Positions 61,446 through 64,000 of a stretch of DNA of 64,000 nucleotides are shown here, piece after piece. The stretch is from the NCBI RefSeq assembly GCF_052030545.1, contig NZ_JBPDIH010000002.1:186001-250000 (forward strand). Direction: 5' to 3'. Position 1 is the stretch's first letter; each line of letters starts with the position of its first letter. The position numbers and the translations under genes were made by a program. A model generated the notes under the pieces. That model saw only the letters and a list, made by a program, of their open reading frames with translations, ran no database searches and had not been told where the DNA came from. This DNA comes from CANMXU01 sp052030545 (GTDB taxonomy: Bacteria > Pseudomonadota > Gammaproteobacteria > Enterobacterales > Alteromonadaceae).

Positions 61446-62600
61446 TTAATCTTGTTGTGTAAAAATACGTTGACCAGCAATGCGTGTTTCTTTAACAGTT
61501 AAATCGTCATTTAAGATAACAAAATCCGCTTGGCTACCAATGGTGAGTTGGCCGCGCGAGTGGCTCTGATTGATATAATTTGCCGGATAGCTGCTGGCCA
61601 TTTTTAGTGCCTCATCTAATGGCAGTTTCAAACCTAAGTGGGTATTTTTAACCGCAGTTGCCATGTCTAATACAGAGCCTGCAAGCTCACCTGTGGTCGA
61701 TGTTAATTTACCGTCGTTTAAATAAACAGTGCGGTCAAAAAAAGCAAATTCAGTATCTGTTGTACCGACAGGTGGCATGGCATCAGTCACTAAAAACACC
61801 GTGCCTTTAGGTTTCGTTTTTATCGCTAACTGGCAACTTGCATAATCCACATGATGACCGTCAACGATTAAACCGCAACTTGCTTGGTCGTTCAGTAACG
61901 CACACCCCGTAACACCGGGGGCACGCCCTTGAATTGGTGACATGGCATTAAATAGATGAGTAAAACCGTCAGCGCCAGCATCAAGTGCTTGTTGAGCGCT
62001 ATTAAAATCGGCATTGGTATGACCTAAACAAACCTTTATACCTAACGCCACCATTTTGCTAATATCTTTTGTGGTAACCGTTTCTGGCGCTAAGGTAACA
62101 ATAATTTGTCCGAGATCTTTGCGTGACAATACTTGCCATTCCGCAGCAGAAATTTCACGAATGTATTGGGCGCTATGAGCCCCTTTTTTAGCAACCGATA
62201 AATGAGGCCCTTCAAAGTGAATACCGATGATCCCCGGCACTTGCTCTTTTATTGCTAGCGCCACTGCATCAGCCGCTTGCGCCATAATTTCAACTTTATC
62301 GGTGATTAGCGTTGGCAACATTGCCGTTGTGCCAAAACATGCATGAGCACGCATCATCACAGTTAAGTTTTCAAGGCTAGGGCTTTGGTTAAACAATACG
62401 CCGCCACCACCATTAACTTGTAAGTCGATATAACCCGGTACGATTAACTGCTGACACACTTGATCCACATCGCTTGTATTGTCATCAATGGCAATAATAC
62501 GGCCGTCGGCAATAGTGAGTACATGGTGATCTAGAAACGATTGACCATCAAAAAGTCGATGCGCGTGTAAACGATAAGGTGTTTGATTTTCTACTGACAT
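61446..62600 (-). CDS. nagA: N-acetylglucosamine-6-phosphate deacetylase
   Basis: 384 residues from ATG 62600 (AGG 7 bases upstream); the frame reaches back to 62636. Amidohydrolase fold: PGYIDLQVNGGGGVLFNQ, IHFEGPHLS (metal Glu), CLGHTNAD, GFTHLFNAMSP (metal His) and LVTDAMPPVG (catalytic Asp). It converts GlcNAc-6-P to glucosamine-6-P and acetate. nagB is not in the window. Confidence 0.95.
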   Translation of the reverse strand: MSVENQTPYRLHAHRLFDGQSFLDHHVLTIADGRIIAIDDNTSDVDQVCQQLIVPGYIDLQVNGGGGVLFNQSPSLENLTVMMRAHACFGTTAMLPTLITDKVEIMAQAADAVALAIKEQVPGIIGIHFEGPHLSVAKKGAHSAQYIREISAAEWQVLSRKDLGQIIVTLAPETVTTKDISKMVALGIKVCLGHTNADFNSAQQALDAGADGFTHLFNAMSPIQGRAPGVTGCALLNDQASCGLIVDGHHVDYASCQLAIKTKPKGTVFLVTDAMPPVGTTDTEFAFFDRTVYLNDGKLTSTTGELAGSVLDMATAVKNTHLGLKLPLDEALKMASSYPANYINQSHSRGQLTIGSQADFVILNDDLTVKETRIAGQRIFTQQD

Positions 62601-62667
62601 AAATAACCTATAGTTAGCATTTGGCAGGGTTAACAAACAAAGATATTGAACGTTAACCCATTAGCGA

Positions 62668-63564
62668 CTAAGTTAATGCAATTTGTTGCTTGGCAAAAAG
62701 TACCGCGCCCATTTCAGGGGTTGATAATGGCGGTGACAACATTGCTTGCACATCACTGGCGAGCCAAGGTTGAATGCGCGGTGACAAGCCACCTATCATC
62801 GACATTCGGGGTGGTTTTTGATGTGAAAGTTTTCTCGCGACACTGTTAATATATTCGCTACCTTCATTAACAATGTCACGCGCGATTACATCACCATTTT
62901 CAGCGGCATCAAATACCAAATTTGCTAGCTTGGCGTAATAAGTTGCCGGTTTTCCAGCAATCGCTTCAACTAAAGCAACATCGTTATCAACCGCTAATAG
63001 CTTTAACAATTGCTTGGACATAGCAGTTTCTTCAATTAAACCATCAAGTGCCAATAACACTTGCTTTGCCGCTTGCAGACCAAACCAAGCACCACTGCCT
63101 TTGTCGCCATGAGGAAAACCATGTGCTCCTACAATAGTAGATTTGGCATCTACGTATGAAAAACCACAAGAGCCCGTGCCAGTGATCATCACCGCACCTT
63201 CTTTACCCTGATGTGCACCTAAACAGGCAATTAATAAGTCAGTTGCCAAATACATCTCTTTAAACGGATGTTGCCAAGCAGACATTTGCTCAAACAATAC
63301 CGGCAAGTTAACACCTGCTAAGCCAATGCCAACGACAACTTCACTTAATGGCGTATTCGCTAAACCAGCATCTTTAAGGGCAAATTGTGCAGATTCCACA
63401 ATTGAATTCGTTGCTTGTTCAAAACCATGTAACGGATTACCTGGGCCCGATATACCTGTACCTAAAATTTGATCGTCTGCTGAGACAACGATAGCTTTGC
63501 ACTTAGTGCCGCCACCGTCTATGCCAAGAAATATATCTTTATGTTTACCACTGCTGTTTAGCAT
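62668..63564 (-). CDS. nagK: N-acetylglucosamine kinase (BadF/BadG family)
   Basis: 298 residues from ATG 63564, with GAGG 6 bases before it; the longer frame from 63612 is less likely. The ASKHA fold shows IFLGIDGGGTKCKAIVVS (phosphate 1), VMITGTGSCGFSY (phosphate 2) and SMIGGLSPRI (adenosine). It phosphorylates GlcNAc to GlcNAc-6-P. It is the first gene of nagK-nagA-nagP and follows a NagR-type operator. Confidence 0.92.
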   Translation of the reverse strand: MLNSSGKHKDIFLGIDGGGTKCKAIVVSADDQILGTGISGPGNPLHGFEQATNSIVESAQFALKDAGLANTPLSEVVVGIGLAGVNLPVLFEQMSAWQHPFKEMYLATDLLIACLGAHQGKEGAVMITGTGSCGFSYVDAKSTIVGAHGFPHGDKGSGAWFGLQAAKQVLLALDGLIEETAMSKQLLKLLAVDNDVALVEAIAGKPATYYAKLANLVFDAAENGDVIARDIVNEGSEYINSVARKLSHQKPPRMSMIGGLSPRIQPWLASDVQAMLSPPLSTPEMGAVLFAKQQIALT

Positions 63565-63640
63565 ATCGACCTCATGTCTACTTCCTACTTTTAGCACTTT
63601 GCTTTGAAGCACTACATTTTATATTTATCTATACTACCAC

Positions 63641-63660
63641 AAATGACAGCGTTGTCATTT
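63641..63660 (-). promoter_or_regulatory. NagR-type operator ahead of nagK
   Basis: AAATGACAGCGTTGTCATTT: perfect 8-base arms AAATGACA / TGTCATTT around GCGT. It matches the consensus reported for the LacI-type GlcNAc repressor NagR of Shewanella and relatives (AATGACARCGYTGTCATT, recalled). It sits 77 bases before the nagK start. GlcNAc-derived effectors should relieve repression. Confidence 0.8.
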
Positions 63661-63766
63661 ACTTTATTTAACAATCTCACATCTTTATCGATTGTTTTTT
63701 GCGCTTTATGTTAAGTGTTTGTTTCAATTTAACATTATTCATATAAATGGCCGTATAAACTAGCAA

Positions 63767-64000
63767 CTAATTAAAGCTAACCTCGGTACTACGGCTTTTT
63801 CTTGCACCATCATGGCTAACACTGCGGATATTAACCTTGCTTTTAACTGCAACTGGTTGCTGATAACTTTGCCACGATTTCCCCATTTCTTGGTATTCTA
63901 TCGCGACGCCGTCAAAAGCAATATTGGCGTTAAGCTGACCATTTTCAATAACAGCGCCAACCGTAGGCAAACGATAATCAATATTGGCAAGTTCCAGCTT
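63767..64000 (-). CDS. GH20 beta-N-acetylhexosaminidase, C-terminal end only
   Basis: The frame is open to the window edge (last 77 codons visible); the apparent start at 63970 is a Leu codon in the middle of KLELANIDYRLPTVGA. The end matches the C-terminal Ig-like domain of chitobiases: YRLPTVGAVIENGQLNANIA, then IEYQEMGKSWQSYQQP. The missing part would carry the catalytic barrel. It releases GlcNAc from chito-oligosaccharides and feeds nagK-nagA-nagP downstream. Confidence 0.8.
   Translation of the reverse strand, partial: KLELANIDYRLPTVGAVIENGQLNANIAFDGVAIEYQEMGKSWQSYQQPVAVKSKVNIRSVSHDGARKSRSTEVSFN

Noticed and set aside
1..64000. tRNA, rRNA, prophage or defence genes
   Set aside because: None was recognised on either strand; the only mobile elements I can support are the IS3-family copy and the MITE-like element.

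Overview
The window looks like chromosome of a marine, agar-degrading gammaproteobacterium of the Alteromonadales, most like Colwelliaceae (Colwellia/Thalassotalea). The reasons are moderately AT-rich DNA, a conserved tolC/nudF/yqiB/cpdA/yqiA/parE block, glnE, ygiF, ygiM and cca genes, a 72-residue DUF2375-type protein, a NagR-type operator and agarase genes. The taxonomic call is inference from gene content; no 16S gene is present.

Region by region. (1) 1-12.3 kb is an agar-utilisation locus: a GH2 enzyme cut by the window edge (+), then on the minus strand a TonB-dependent receptor, a sodium/solute symporter, a GH16 lipoprotein, a GH50 beta-agarase and a GH117 neoagarobiose hydrolase. (2) 12.5-14.0 kb is a scar: a remnant of a second TonB receptor, an apparently intact IS3-family element and a 21-bp tandem repeat touching the IS end. 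(3) 14-26 kb is core chromosome: parE-yqiA-cpdA-yqiB-nudF divergent from tolC, a GT4 glycosyltransferase, an LpxL-type acyltransferase and glnE. (4) 26.3-33 kb is a membrane-stress/polyamine cluster: lipoprotein, DUF350 protein, membrane-embedded spermidine-synthase-like enzyme, DUF2170 (YjfI), PspA/IM30 (YjfJ), a YjfK-position protein, a tandem ribbon-helix-helix-like small protein and a K+ channel. The same 13-bp palindrome lies in the promoters of both halves. (5) 33.3-37.2 kb holds an Lpp-like lipoprotein, an L,D-transpeptidase, the triphosphatase ygiF, a 262-bp MITE-like element and ygiM.

(6) 37.5-49 kb is surface polysaccharide: LicD, GT11, Gmd, a Fcl/ColC-type enzyme, ColD (a GDP-L-colitose branch), DUF1796, GT4, UDP-glucuronate epimerase, Wzi, and a CTP:glycerol-3-phosphate cytidylyltransferase plus CDP-glycerol transferase pair. 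(7) 49-54.2 kb is the leuABCD operon with a recognisable leader peptide and attenuator. (8) 54.3-59.9 kb carries an HD-GYP phosphodiesterase, gspB-gspA, cca and a DUF2375-type protein. (9) 60-64 kb is N-acetylglucosamine use: GH20 hexosaminidase (cut by the edge), nagK, nagA and nagP, with a NagR-type operator ahead of nagK.

How they work together. The agar genes cover depolymerisation (GH16, GH50), outer-membrane import (TonB receptor), inner-membrane import (symporter) and release of anhydrogalactose (GH117). The yjf-like cluster is the most interesting block and looks like a two-operon regulon with a candidate local regulator. In enterobacteria glnE, ygiF, ygiM and cca lie next to each other; here that order is kept but is split by the stress cluster and by the polysaccharide/leu/gsp block.
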